Shown here piece after piece: positions 56,628-64,000 of a stretch of 64,000 nucleotides of DNA. Under the pieces are notes generated by a model that saw only the letters and a program-made list of their open reading frames with translations, ran no database searches and was not told where the DNA came from. The stretch spans positions 147,524 through 211,523 of the forward strand of contig DASXHD010000075.1 in assembly GCA_036488725.1 (NCBI GenBank). The letters are read 5' to 3'. The DNA comes from DASXHD01 sp036488725. GTDB taxonomy: Bacteria > Myxococcota_A > Polyangia > Polyangiales > Polyangiaceae. The position numbers and the translations under genes are program-made. Positions within the stretch are counted from its first letter, which is position 1. Every line of letters starts with the position of its first letter.

Positions 56628-58661
56628 CTACTTGAGCCCTTCGGAGCCGACGAACTCGTCGGGCCAATCGTCGCCTTCGAAGGGCCAGTATTCTTCGTTG
56701 TCTTTCAAGAAGCGCGACGCGTCGAGCGCGTCGACCGCGTCTTGCGGCAGAAAGCCGTTGTTGATCGCTTCGATCTCGATCTCGAGCGCGCGCTTTCGCC
56801 CGAGCACCGACTCGATGCGCCCGAGGCGCGCGCGACGCAAGAGACGCGAGAGCCGCAAGTCGACGCGATGGAGCGCGTCTTTCGCGAGCGCGTTTTCGGT
56901 GTGCTGGAGATCGGCGCGCGCTTGGTCGATCGTCTGCACGAAGCTCGACGCGGTTTGATCGTCGCTGCGAATGAGGTCGGGCAAGTCCTTTCCGCCCGTC
57001 GCGGCGGCGGCGGCCGTGGGCGTCGCTTGCGCCGCGCGCGCGGCGTTCACGCGGATCTGAAGCTTCTCGAGCTCCTCTTTGAGCGGAGCCACCGTCGCGC
57101 TCGAGGCCCCGCTGCCTTCGACGTCCGAGAGAAGACGCCGCACGCCTTCGAGCGCTTCGCCCGCGTCGTGCGCGCGTTCGTCGTCGCTCGGCCCAGACGA
57201 AAATTGGGCGATTTGCGCGGGGCGCACGCCGCCGGTCGTCGCGAGCTGCTGGCGAATGTCGTCGAGCGAGCCGCGCGTGAGCCGAAGACCGCTGGCTTCG
57301 TGCTCGAGCACCGCGCGCTGATGCGCGACCGCGCCATACGCCGGATCGATTCGCACGAGCGCCGCGATCGCGCGGAGCGCTTCGGGTCCGAGCGACGCAC
57401 CCGCTTCGGCGCTCGCCGCCGGATCGCCGCCCGCGCGCGCCGATTCGAGGAGCGCGTTCATCGCGCGTTCGTCGTTTTGCACGCGCCGCGCCGCGTCGCG
57501 CACCGGCTCGTAGAGCGCGACGAACTTGAGCAGCTTGTCGTCGGCCGGCTTGAACTTGCACTGCGCGAGATCGATGTACGCGTCGAGGATCCACGCCTCG
57601 TCTTCGTACGGATGATGGATCTGCAGGCCCTTGAGCTCGTCGAGGAGCTCGCGCGCGCCTTGATAATCTTTTTTCTCGTAGCGCGAGGTCGCCGCTTCGT
57701 AGAGCGCCTCGGCGAGCCGGTCGGAGTCGCGCGGGACGAGATAGTAGTAATAGCGCGCGTCGTCGAAGCGAAACTGCTCGTGCGCGACGCGCCCGAGCGC
57801 GAGCCGCGCGAGATCGCGCACCGCGAAGAATCGCTCGTCGCCGTAGAGCGGCGCGTTCTCGGACGCGCGCTTGGGGTCGGCGATTTTGCAAAAGAGGTTC
57901 TCGCCCTCTTTGTAGTTTTTCTTTTCGACCTGAATGAGGCCTTGGAGGTACGTCGCTTGCGCCCAAAAACGCGAGCGCTGCGTGACCTGCGCGTACGCGG
58001 CGAGCGCGCCGTCCGGGTCGTTCTTCGCTTCGGCGGCGCGGCCGTTCAAGTAGCTGATCTCGCCGCGCGTCTCTTCGGGCGCGCTCTGCGGAACCATTTT
58101 CAAATCGTCTTGCGCGTCTTGGAATCGCTGCGTCTCGATGCCGATCTCGACGAGCCGTCGCACGGCGCGCCGCGCGTACGTCGCGATTTTGTCCCAGGCT
58201 CCGTTTTGATTGAGGAGCTTCCTGAAATACGCGCGCGCGGGTTGATACGCGCCGGCCCGCGCGTACGCGTCGCCGAGGAGAAAAATCGCGGCGCGACCGG
58301 CTTCGTCGTTCACGAACGGTTGGAACTGCGTGCTCTCGACGAGATCGAGCATGCGCGAGACCGCTTCGTCGATGCGCCCGGCGCGCAGCAAATCCTCGCC
58401 CTCGGCCGCGCGCGCTTGGACGTCGTCGAGCGAGAGCTGGAGCGTGCCGCCGAGCTTTCGCGTCGCGAGCGCTTGGCCGTACGTCTGCATCGCGGCGCCG
58501 CGCGAGTCGGGCTCGCCGCTCGCAGTCGGCTCGGTCGTCGCCGCCGGCGTCGCGCTCGGCGCGGTCGCACCCGTGCTCGCGGCGACGGGTCTCTGCGGCT
58601 GCGCGCTCGCGAGCGCCGTGACGAGCGCGATCGCCGCGCCACCGGCCGCGGCCCGCCGCAT
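56628..58661 (-). CDS. GltC-like TPR protein
   Basis: 677 residues. Signal peptide (ALASA), Ala/Thr/Pro-rich linker, then TPR-like repeats through ~400 (AAIFLLGDAYARAGAYQPARAYFRKLLNQ; DDARYYYYLVPRDSDRLAEALYEAATSRYEKKDYQGARELLDELKG), a coiled-coil section and an acidic, aromatic C-terminus (EEYWPFEGDDWPDEF). It follows a periplasmic protein and an outer-membrane barrel gene on the same strand, the neighbourhood of gltC in Myxococcus. GltC is periplasmic and links barrel proteins to the rest of the motor. Start overlaps the previous stop (TAATG). Confidence 0.8.
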   Translation of the reverse strand: MRRAAAGGAAIALVTALASAQPQRPVAASTGATAPSATPAATTEPTASGEPDSRGAAMQTYGQALATRKLGGTLQLSLDDVQARAAEGEDLLRAGRIDEAVSRMLDLVESTQFQPFVNDEAGRAAIFLLGDAYARAGAYQPARAYFRKLLNQNGAWDKIATYARRAVRRLVEIGIETQRFQDAQDDLKMVPQSAPEETRGEISYLNGRAAEAKNDPDGALAAYAQVTQRSRFWAQATYLQGLIQVEKKNYKEGENLFCKIADPKRASENAPLYGDERFFAVRDLARLALGRVAHEQFRFDDARYYYYLVPRDSDRLAEALYEAATSRYEKKDYQGARELLDELKGLQIHHPYEDEAWILDAYIDLAQCKFKPADDKLLKFVALYEPVRDAARRVQNDERAMNALLESARAGGDPAASAEAGASLGPEALRAIAALVRIDPAYGAVAHQRAVLEHEASGLRLTRGSLDDIRQQLATTGGVRPAQIAQFSSGPSDDERAHDAGEALEGVRRLLSDVEGSGASSATVAPLKEELEKLQIRVNAARAAQATPTAAAAATGGKDLPDLIRSDDQTASSFVQTIDQARADLQHTENALAKDALHRVDLRLSRLLRRARLGRIESVLGRKRALEIEIEAINNGFLPQDAVDALDASRFLKDNEEYWPFEGDDWPDEFVGSEGLK

Positions 58662-59464
58662 TACTTCCGCCCCACGTTCCGCGCTTCGGCCTTCACGCGG
58701 ACGCGCAGGTCGTAGCTGCCGCTCTTGTCGCTCGGGAAGTCTTTGCCCATGTCCGAGTCGTCGCCGATCTTGATCTGCACGCCGAGCTCTTGGTCGCGGG
58801 GAACCTCGACGATGAAGCGCGAGCGCTGGCTGTTGCGGAAGGCGTCGTTGCGATCGTCTTTGCGATCGACGTCGACCGTGACCGCGTGGCGGCCGGGCGC
58901 GAGCGCGTGCGAGTAGACGTCTTGCCAATCGTCGGCTTTGAAGCCGGGCGGCGCCGTGTAGACCGCGCCGTCGTCGAGCGACACGACGAGATGCCCGATG
59001 CGCCCGTGATCGCCGTCGGTGCGCACTTGAATCGCGATGCGCGAATGAAACAGCGTGTCGCCCACGGCCGCGACGCGCGCGCGGAGCGACGCGATGTCGC
59101 CGATGAGCTTGTCGTAGTCGACCGTCGGCGCGCCCGCGTCGATCGGTTGCGCGAACTCGTTGGGCGCGGGCGTCAGCGGCGAAGGCCGAATCCCGCCGTC
59201 ACCCATTTCGCCGTGGAGCATCGGCGGCGCAGGCACGGGGCCCCCCGCGTCGGCAGACGCGGTCGGCGCAGTCGCGCCTGCATCGCCGGTGTCGGTCGCG
59301 CCTTGGTCGCCGTACGGGTTGTCGCTCGCGCCGGCCTCGGGCTTCGGCGGCGGCGGGTGCCGCGGATGCGTCCCGTGGCGCGTCTGCGCGACGGCGAGCG
59401 CCGAGACCGTGACGACGCCGAGGGCCGCGAGCGCGAAGCGAATGCGGGAGCGCACGACCGGCAT
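58661..59464 (-). CDS. Periplasmic protein of the Glt-like barrel operon
   Basis: 267 residues. Signal peptide (ALAVAQ), an Asp/Ala/Pro-rich linker of ~100 residues, then a beta-rich domain (IAIQVRTDGDHGRIGHLVVSLDDGAVYTAPPGF ... HAVTVDVDRKDDRND). Not itself a barrel. Between the barrel and GltC-like genes, it is presumably a connector. ATG 59464 may be superseded: a TACGAT box covers that ATG and lies 7 bases before the in-frame GTG at 59455. Confidence 0.76.
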   Translation of the reverse strand: MPVVRSRIRFALAALGVVTVSALAVAQTRHGTHPRHPPPPKPEAGASDNPYGDQGATDTGDAGATAPTASADAGGPVPAPPMLHGEMGDGGIRPSPLTPAPNEFAQPIDAGAPTVDYDKLIGDIASLRARVAAVGDTLFHSRIAIQVRTDGDHGRIGHLVVSLDDGAVYTAPPGFKADDWQDVYSHALAPGRHAVTVDVDRKDDRNDAFRNSQRSRFIVEVPRDQELGVQIKIGDDSDMGKDFPSDKSGSYDLRVRVKAEARNVGRK

Positions 59465-59468
59465 CGTA
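59463..59468 (-). promoter_or_regulatory. -10-like TACGAT overlapping ATG 59464
   Basis: TACGAT on the minus strand lies 7 bases before GTG 59455 and overlaps the upstream ATG, like the arrangement at the 17561 kinase. Confidence 0.4.
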
Positions 59469-60143
59469 TCAACCCCCGAACGGAATGAACACGCTGAACC
59501 CGAGCGTCGCGATGACGTCGTTCACGAGGTGCTGCTCGCCGATCAGCTGCTGTTGGAGCACGTGGTCGCGAACGTCGAAGCGGAGCGCGAACCACTTTCC
59601 GAAAAAGAATTTCGCGCCGATGCCCGCGCTGCCGGTCACGCCGATCGACGTCGAGTCGTCGGTGACGCCGGCGCCGAGCGCCAAGTTGAAATCGAAGCGG
59701 CTGATGCCGCCGCCCATCCAGCGCAGCTTGCCGTACGCGAACGACCAGATGATGTGGCCGAAATAGAGCATGCCCGGCTTGTCGTTCGAGGTCTCGAGCA
59801 CGAGCTGCGGGTAGCGTCGGTTGAACGCGTCGGCGGCGTCCGAGTGGAAGCGCGTGTACTGGAAGCTCGCTTCGAGCGCGAGGTCCTCCGAGAAGTGGAA
59901 CGTGTACGCGCCGCCGAGGACGTAGTTCGACGAATAGAGGTCGGACGCGTACCAGCCGCCCATGAAGGAGAGCTCGTGGCGGAACGCTTTGGTGAAGAGG
60001 CGCTCTTGAACGCCGCGATAATGGCGGCCGCCGATGAGCTCTTGTTTCAGCTCTTCGTCGACGCATTGCGCGTGCGCGCTCGTTGCTGCGGTCGAGAGGA
60101 CGCACGCCAGCGCAAAGCCGCACAGCGCTTTCATCCCTCGCAT
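59469..60143 (-). CDS. Outer-membrane beta-barrel protein (GltA/GltB-like)
   Basis: 224 residues. Signal peptide (ATSAHAQ), a short region with one Cys, then amphipathic strands of alternating residues (HELSFMGGWYASD, YVLGGAYTFHFS, LALEASFQYTRF, FNLALGAGVTD, ALRFDVRDHVL), ending in a C-terminal aromatic-poor FSVFIPFGG. This matches the OMP_myx_plus type barrel of the Myxococcus GltA/GltB and NfsA/NfsB proteins. A TTGACA hexamer, an 18-base spacer and TACGCA lie upstream of ATG 60143. An in-frame ATG at 60134 is the alternative start. Confidence 0.83.
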   Translation of the reverse strand: MRGMKALCGFALACVLSTAATSAHAQCVDEELKQELIGGRHYRGVQERLFTKAFRHELSFMGGWYASDLYSSNYVLGGAYTFHFSEDLALEASFQYTRFHSDAADAFNRRYPQLVLETSNDKPGMLYFGHIIWSFAYGKLRWMGGGISRFDFNLALGAGVTDDSTSIGVTGSAGIGAKFFFGKWFALRFDVRDHVLQQQLIGEQHLVNDVIATLGFSVFIPFGG

Positions 60144-60200
60144 TGCAGAATTGCGTACCAGCTGGGCGCTTTCAGTGTCAACGCGGTACAACTGGTCTTC

Positions 60201-61001
60201 ATGACGCTTTCTGTCTTGATCACCGGCGCGTCGTCCGGGATCGGCGCCGCCGTCGCGCGGGAATACGGCAAACGCGGCGCGCGTGTCGCGCTTCTTGCGC
60301 GTCGCGTCGACAAGCTCGCCGAAGTGTCGCGCGCGGTCCCGGGATCCGTTCCGATCGCGTGCGACGTGAACGACGACGCTTCGGTGCAGCGCGCCGTCCG
60401 CGAGGCGCTCGGCGCGTTCGGCGAGCTCGACGTGGTCATCGCGAACGCGGGCATCGGCGTCACCGGCAGCGTCGAAGAGCTCTCGATCGACGACTATCGC
60501 CGGCAATTCGAGACCAACGTCTTCGGCGTGCTCCGCACCGTGAAGGCGACGATGGGCTCGCTCAAACGGACGAGCGGGCGCATCGCGCTCCTCGGAAGCG
60601 TGTCCGGGTTTTTGTCGCTTCCGGGAACGAGCGCGTACGCGATGAGCAAGTTCGCGGTGCGCGCGCTCGCCGAAGCGCTCGGCGCCGAGCTCTCGGTCGC
60701 GGGCGTTTCGGTGACGCACGTCGCGCCGGGATTCGTCGAGAGCGAAATCCGCAAAGTCGACAACAGCGGCGAGCTCCACGCCGACCGGCGCGATCCGATT
60801 CCGCCGTTCTTGGTCATGTCGAACGAGCGCGCCGCGCACGAAATCGTCACCGCGGTGCAAGCGCGCCGGCCGGAGGTGGTCGTCACCAATCACGGCAAAG
60901 TGGCGACGTTCGTCGCGACGCGCTTTCCACGCACGGTGCACTCGATCGTGCGGCTCGCTTCGTCGCAAGTGCTCGGCCGCGTCAAAGCTGCAGGCGGGTG
61001 A
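60201..61001 (+). CDS. Short-chain dehydrogenase/reductase
   Basis: 266 residues. Classical SDR with TGASSGIG (8-15), NAGIG, catalytic Ser in GSVSGF and YAMSK (YxxxK). The N-terminal Arg in ARRVDK suggests NADP preference. Substrate unknown. It is followed with TGATG overlap by thiD. Divergent from the Glt-like barrel gene. Confidence 0.88.
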   Translation: MTLSVLITGASSGIGAAVAREYGKRGARVALLARRVDKLAEVSRAVPGSVPIACDVNDDASVQRAVREALGAFGELDVVIANAGIGVTGSVEELSIDDYRRQFETNVFGVLRTVKATMGSLKRTSGRIALLGSVSGFLSLPGTSAYAMSKFAVRALAEALGAELSVAGVSVTHVAPGFVESEIRKVDNSGELHADRRDPIPPFLVMSNERAAHEIVTAVQARRPEVVVTNHGKVATFVATRFPRTVHSIVRLASSQVLGRVKAAGG

Positions 61002-61780
61002 TGCGGCAGGTCCCGTGTGTCCTCGCGATCGGCGGGCTCGACCCGGGCGGCGGCGCGGGGATCCTCGCGGACGCGCGCGCGATCGAGCGCGCCGGAGCGT
61101 TCGCGTGCGCGGTCGCGACGGTGCTCACCGTGCAGTCGACGCGCGGGCTCGCGCGCGCCGTGCCCGTGGCGCCGAAATTGTGGGTCGAGCAAGCGCGCCG
61201 TGTGCTCGCCGATCAAAATGTCCGCGCGATCAAGATCGGCGCGCTCGGGAGCGCCGAGAACGTGCGCGCGGCCGCCAAGGTCATCATCGCCGGGCGCCGG
61301 CCCGTCGTCCTCGATCCGGTCATGCTGCCGACGCGCGGCCGCGCACGTTTGCTCGACGAAGACGCGCTCGCGGCGATGCGCCGTCTCCTTCAGCGCGCGG
61401 CGCTCGTCACCGCGAACGTCGCTGAAGCCGAATCGCTCACCGGCCTCTCCGTTCGGAATCTCGCGGACGCGAAGGCCGCAGCGCGTGCGCTCGTCGCGAT
61501 GGGCGCCGGCGCCGCGCTCGTCAAAGGCGGTCACCTCGAACGGCGCGACGCCACCGACGTCCTCGCCGTCGGCGCGAAGCTCCACGAGCTCTCCGCATCG
61601 CGTCTCGAGATTCGCCGCGGCGTTCACGGCACGGGGTGTTACCTCGCGTCACTCGTCGCCGCGCGCCTCGCGTTCAGCCCGGACGTCGCGCGCGCCGTCC
61701 GCTGGGCGAAGCGGATCCACCACGCACAGCTCGCCCATGCGACCGACGTCGGCGCGGATGCGCTCGTGCTCGCGTTTTAG
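61001..61780 (+). CDS. thiD: Phosphomethylpyrimidine kinase ThiD
   Basis: 259 residues of the ribokinase-like ThiD group: the opening GGLDPGGGAGILADARAIERAGAFACAVATVLTVQ substrate motif, PVVLDPVMLP and the anion-hole GVHGTGCYLAS with the catalytic Cys/Gly. It phosphorylates hydroxymethylpyrimidine (phosphate) in thiamine synthesis. No other thiamine genes are in the window. The stop codon lies at the start of a 21-base tandem repeat. Confidence 0.9.
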   Translation: MRQVPCVLAIGGLDPGGGAGILADARAIERAGAFACAVATVLTVQSTRGLARAVPVAPKLWVEQARRVLADQNVRAIKIGALGSAENVRAAAKVIIAGRRPVVLDPVMLPTRGRARLLDEDALAAMRRLLQRAALVTANVAEAESLTGLSVRNLADAKAAARALVAMGAGAALVKGGHLERRDATDVLAVGAKLHELSASRLEIRRGVHGTGCYLASLVAARLAFSPDVARAVRWAKRIHHAQLAHATDVGADALVLAF

Positions 61781-61852
61781 GGGCGCTACGCCGAAAAAGC
61801 GGGGCGCTACGGGATGAAAACGGGGCACTACGCGGAAAAAACGGGGCGCTAT
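61780..61852. repeat. Four tandem copies of a 21-base repeat
   Basis: GGGGCGCTAC-type units begin at 61780, 61801, 61822 and 61843, a period of exactly 21 bases (the third unit reads GGGGCACTAC, the fourth GGGGCGCTAT). They start inside the last codon of thiD and reach the 3' end of the opposite gene at 61849. Because 21 is a multiple of 3, copies can be added or lost without shifting a frame. Confidence 0.8.
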
Positions 61853-62745
61853 GCGGTTTGCGTCGGCGCAACCGGCGGCGTGGGCTGCGTCGCGTCGGGG
61901 TCGACGGCCGGTGGCGGTGCCGCGTGGTGCGAGCGGCGCACGTGCGTTCGAAGCGCGTCATACGTGAGGCGCGGCACCGACGGATCGCCCGCATGGCCGG
62001 CTTCGAACCACGCGACGAAGAGCTCGAGGACGACGAGGTTGATCCCGTCGAAATAATCGACGTCGGCTTGGCTGACCGGGCCGCGCGTGCGCGTCGCGCC
62101 GGCCGCCTCGTGCGCCGCGTCCCACGCGTTCGCGATTTTATCGGCGCCAGCGAGCCACCCGTCGGTCATTCGCTTGGCGTGTTTGATCCGCGCTTTCACC
62201 GCCGCCGTGCCGCTCGTTCGCCAAGCGCGCACGAGCTTCGTCTGATCGCGAATCGCGTCGCCGAGCGCGCTCACCGATCCGTACGCGCGCGCGACCGCGG
62301 CGAGGAGCGGCTGGCTGCCGCCGGCGAACGCGACGAGCGCGGCGTGAAGCTGGTCGCGCTTGGCCGAAGCCTGGGACTCGGCCTCCGACTCGGCGGCTTC
62401 GCTCGCCTCGACGTCCTGGTCTTGGTCCTTCTCGGAGCGCGTGAGCGCGCGATAACGGTTTGCGTCCTCTGCCGCGGCCCACACCGCGACGCGAAGCACG
62501 TCTTGGTCGACGAGCGGCACGTGATCGAGCGCGTCGCCCTTCGCAGTCGCGAGCCAGTCGTAGACCTCGCCGTACATCCGCGCCGCGTCCTTGCTCACGC
62601 GCGGCGTCGCGACGGTGCGGCCCGCGGCGACGAGCGACTCCTTCGAGTGCCCCTCGACGAGCGCGACGACTTCGTCGACCGTGGCGCCTCCGAGGGCTTT
62701 GTTCAGCGACGACAGCGTGTGTTTGACAGAGGTCCCCTTGCTCAT
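61849..62745 (-). CDS. Helical protein of unknown function
   Basis: 298 residues, predicted all-helical and soluble: VKHTLSSLNKALGGATVDEVVALVEG at the front, an acidic EASEAAESEAES stretch near 120-133, and a Pro/Thr/Val-rich C-terminal tail. Trp/Tyr-rich middle helices (YDWLATAKG, NLVVLELFVAWFEAGHAG). I do not recognise the family. TTGACG, 18 bases, CGTCAT and then 6 bases precede ATG. The C-terminal coding end is adjacent to the tandem repeat. Confidence 0.72.
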   Translation of the reverse strand: MSKGTSVKHTLSSLNKALGGATVDEVVALVEGHSKESLVAAGRTVATPRVSKDAARMYGEVYDWLATAKGDALDHVPLVDQDVLRVAVWAAAEDANRYRALTRSEKDQDQDVEASEAAESEAESQASAKRDQLHAALVAFAGGSQPLLAAVARAYGSVSALGDAIRDQTKLVRAWRTSGTAAVKARIKHAKRMTDGWLAGADKIANAWDAAHEAAGATRTRGPVSQADVDYFDGINLVVLELFVAWFEAGHAGDPSVPRLTYDALRTHVRRSHHAAPPPAVDPDATQPTPPVAPTQTA

Positions 62746-62813
62746 GCCGCGATGACGCCACGGCCCAGGGCGAGGCGTCAAGTGGCGTCGTCTTCGGATA
62801 ATAAATAGAGAAA

Positions 62814-62841
62814 GCCCCCGCCAGCCGAAGCCAGCAGGGGC
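62814..62841 (-). terminator. Rho-independent terminator after the S74 gene
   Basis: On the minus strand GCCCCTGCTGGC pairs with GCTGGCGGGGGC (two G-T wobbles and one mismatch) around a TTCG loop, followed by TTTCTC. It lies 27 bases after the stop of the gene at 62868. Confidence 0.75.
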
Positions 62842-62867
62842 CTCCCAAAGACGGTTGGCGTTGGCTG

Positions 62868-64000
62868 CTACGCGTTTCTCTTCTTCTCGTCTTTCTTCGG
62901 CTCGTCCTCGTCCTTCTTCTTGCGTTGCGTGACGATCAGCCCGCAACCGAGAGCGAGGCCACCGATCGCGAAGCCCCACGCGTTCCCGGCTACGACGACT
63001 TTGCGGCTCGACTCCAAGCGATCCAAACGGCTTTTGAGGTCGTCGTTTTCGGCCTTCAACTGACGAATGCTTTCGACTTCGAGCGAGTCAAGGCCGGTCG
63101 TGGAGATCATCTTGTAACCGTCTTTGTCGGTCGCGACCCACTCGGGAAACACCTTTTCATAATCCTGGGCAATGAAGCCGCGCTGGATCTCCGGGTGGTT
63201 ACCGTGCTTTGACGGGTCTCTCCAATAGAAGCTCACGCCCTTGAGCCGAAGCAACGTATCGAGTGATTGCTTCAGCGGCTGAATGTCTTTTTTGAGACGT
63301 TCATCCGAGCTGTAGTGCTGAGTACCCGAGCCATCCAGATCTCCCGCAATGTAGAGCGCACCGTCTGAATACACGCCGTAGCATGGCCCACCACCGGCGG
63401 AACAAGTCCCGAAGACGCCGAAGGAGTAGGAGCCATTGCCTTCACCGTAGACGCCAGTTCCGGAGTTGCCTACGTCGTCGGAGCTAGCGACTCCGTAAAC
63501 CCCGTAGCCGTTCGTTCCACCCGATCCGTAAACTCCGCCGCTCGTCCCCCAGGCCGCTGTTCCCGACGTGCCACCATACGCCTGCACGCCATAACCGCTT
63601 GATGAACTCGCGTAAACGCCGGGCCCGCTGCTGGTGTTTTCGCCTGCAACACCAGCGGAGCTGTCCGCTACCTGTCCGTGAACGCCATCACCCGTCGAGG
63701 AGTTCCCGTAGACGCCCCAACCGCTTCCGTCGTTGATTCCTGTTACCCCACTATGGCTCGCGTCGTCGACTTCGCCGTGGACCGCATCTCCGCCTCCGAA
63801 TGAGACCACATTGACGCCGGTGCCATTATCGGCCTGAGCGTTTATTGCGTTGCCGCCGCCCTCCCCGGCAAAGGCAGTGACACTGACGTGAAACCCGAAA
63901 ATTGGTCCGCCGATAATGCCTTGATGTACGGAGGCATGTATGTCGCGGAAGAGCAAGTTTTCGGAAGCTGAAATCATCGGCGCCATCAAAGAGATTGAAG
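62868..64000 (-). CDS. Tail-fibre-like protein with S74 intramolecular chaperone and membrane anchor (5' end off window)
   Basis: At least 373 residues; the frame stays open to the window edge, so the start may lie beyond it (possible ATG at 63986). The N-terminal ~225 residues are Gly/Ser repeats with G-V-Y-G and G-V-H-G cores. Residues ~228-325 contain SDERLKKDI and GFIAQDYEKVFPEW, the signature of the peptidase S74 autocleaving trimerisation chaperone of phage tail spikes. Then come a short coiled coil, a transmembrane helix (~337-355) and a Lys/Asp/Glu tail. Base composition is visibly less GC-rich than its neighbours, suggesting transfer. Confidence 0.82.
   Translation of the reverse strand, partial: SISLMAPMISASENLLFRDIHASVHQGIIGGPIFGFHVSVTAFAGEGGGNAINAQADNGTGVNVVSFGGGDAVHGEVDDASHSGVTGINDGSGWGVYGNSSTGDGVHGQVADSSAGVAGENTSSGPGVYASSSSGYGVQAYGGTSGTAAWGTSGGVYGSGGTNGYGVYGVASSDDVGNSGTGVYGEGNGSYSFGVFGTCSAGGGPCYGVYSDGALYIAGDLDGSGTQHYSSDERLKKDIQPLKQSLDTLLRLKGVSFYWRDPSKHGNHPEIQRGFIAQDYEKVFPEWVATDKDGYKMISTTGLDSLEVESIRQLKAENDDLKSRLDRLESSRKVVVAGNAWGFAIGGLALGCGLIVTQRKKKDEDEPKKDEKKRNA

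Noticed and set aside
61780..61852. CRISPR-like spacing of repeats
   Set aside because: Units are contiguous 21-base copies with no unique spacers and no cas genes.

Overview
The window is a compact, GC-rich stretch of bacterial chromosome (roughly two-thirds G+C by eye) that looks like a myxobacterium (Myxococcota, probably Polyangia). Evidence for this is the many lipoproteins with Asp/Ala-rich linkers and Stig1-like cysteine modules, two eukaryote-like Ser/Thr kinases, FHA proteins including an FHA-sigma54 activator, and homologues of the Glt/Nfs envelope machinery known from Myxococcus. I annotate about 62 protein genes, one cut by the left edge and one probably cut by the right. I see no tRNA, rRNA, CRISPR array or insertion sequence. 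No gap between genes exceeds about 175 bases. Many long opposite-strand frames exist only because high-GC coding DNA lacks stop codons, and these are left out.

Layout. 1-6.2 kb: lipoprotein fragment, EthA-type Baeyer-Villiger monooxygenase, secreted EF-hand protein, ECF sigma/anti-sigma/periplasmic sensor operon, VOC protein, two cysteine-rich lipoproteins. 6.2-13.1 kb: FHA protein, MMPL exporter, CNNM/CorC protein, zinc-ribbon membrane protein, and a VOC + two-subunit class I fumarase operon. 13.1-18.2 kb: Sel1/Hcp lipoprotein, FHA-sigma54 activator, Ser/Thr kinase with a PEGA-like partner. 18.3-25.2 kb: HSDL2-like dehydrogenase, AraC-type regulator, SRPBCC protein, TPM protein, Slt-like lytic transglycosylase, and a lipoprotein with a HEMVE motif. 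25.3-29.8 kb: TraB/TIKI-like membrane protein facing an ABC1 kinase - signal peptidase I - DNA methyltransferase - zinc-ribbon/DnaK-SBD-like operon. 30.5-34.7 kb: PPP phosphatase - Ser/Thr kinase - PriA operon. 34.8-37.8 kb: small lipoproteins. 37.8-40.4 kb: ftsE-ftsX-envC. 40.5-45.9 kb: vWA lipoprotein, phasin-like protein behind twin palindromes, oxidoreductase, DPP IV-type peptidase.

47-60.1 kb holds a Glt/Nfs-like trans-envelope system: GltG-like (AgmX C-terminal domain), a small periplasmic protein, GltE-like TPR lipoprotein, GltD/AgmU-like giant TPR protein, then after three unrelated genes a GltC-like TPR protein, a periplasmic partner and an outer-membrane barrel. An OmpA-like lipoprotein sits inside the cluster. 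60.2-64 kb: SDR, ThiD, an unknown helical protein, and a lower-GC, S74-chaperone, tail-fibre-like protein running to the right edge.

The most distinctive pattern is regulatory. About twenty genes have a TANNNT hexamer exactly 6-8 bases before their start codon and no Shine-Dalgarno sequence. This suggests widespread leaderless or near-leaderless transcription, and it also bears on start-codon choice for several genes. A minority (e.g. 2015, 2188, 40541, 42143, 50161) carry classical Shine-Dalgarno sites instead.
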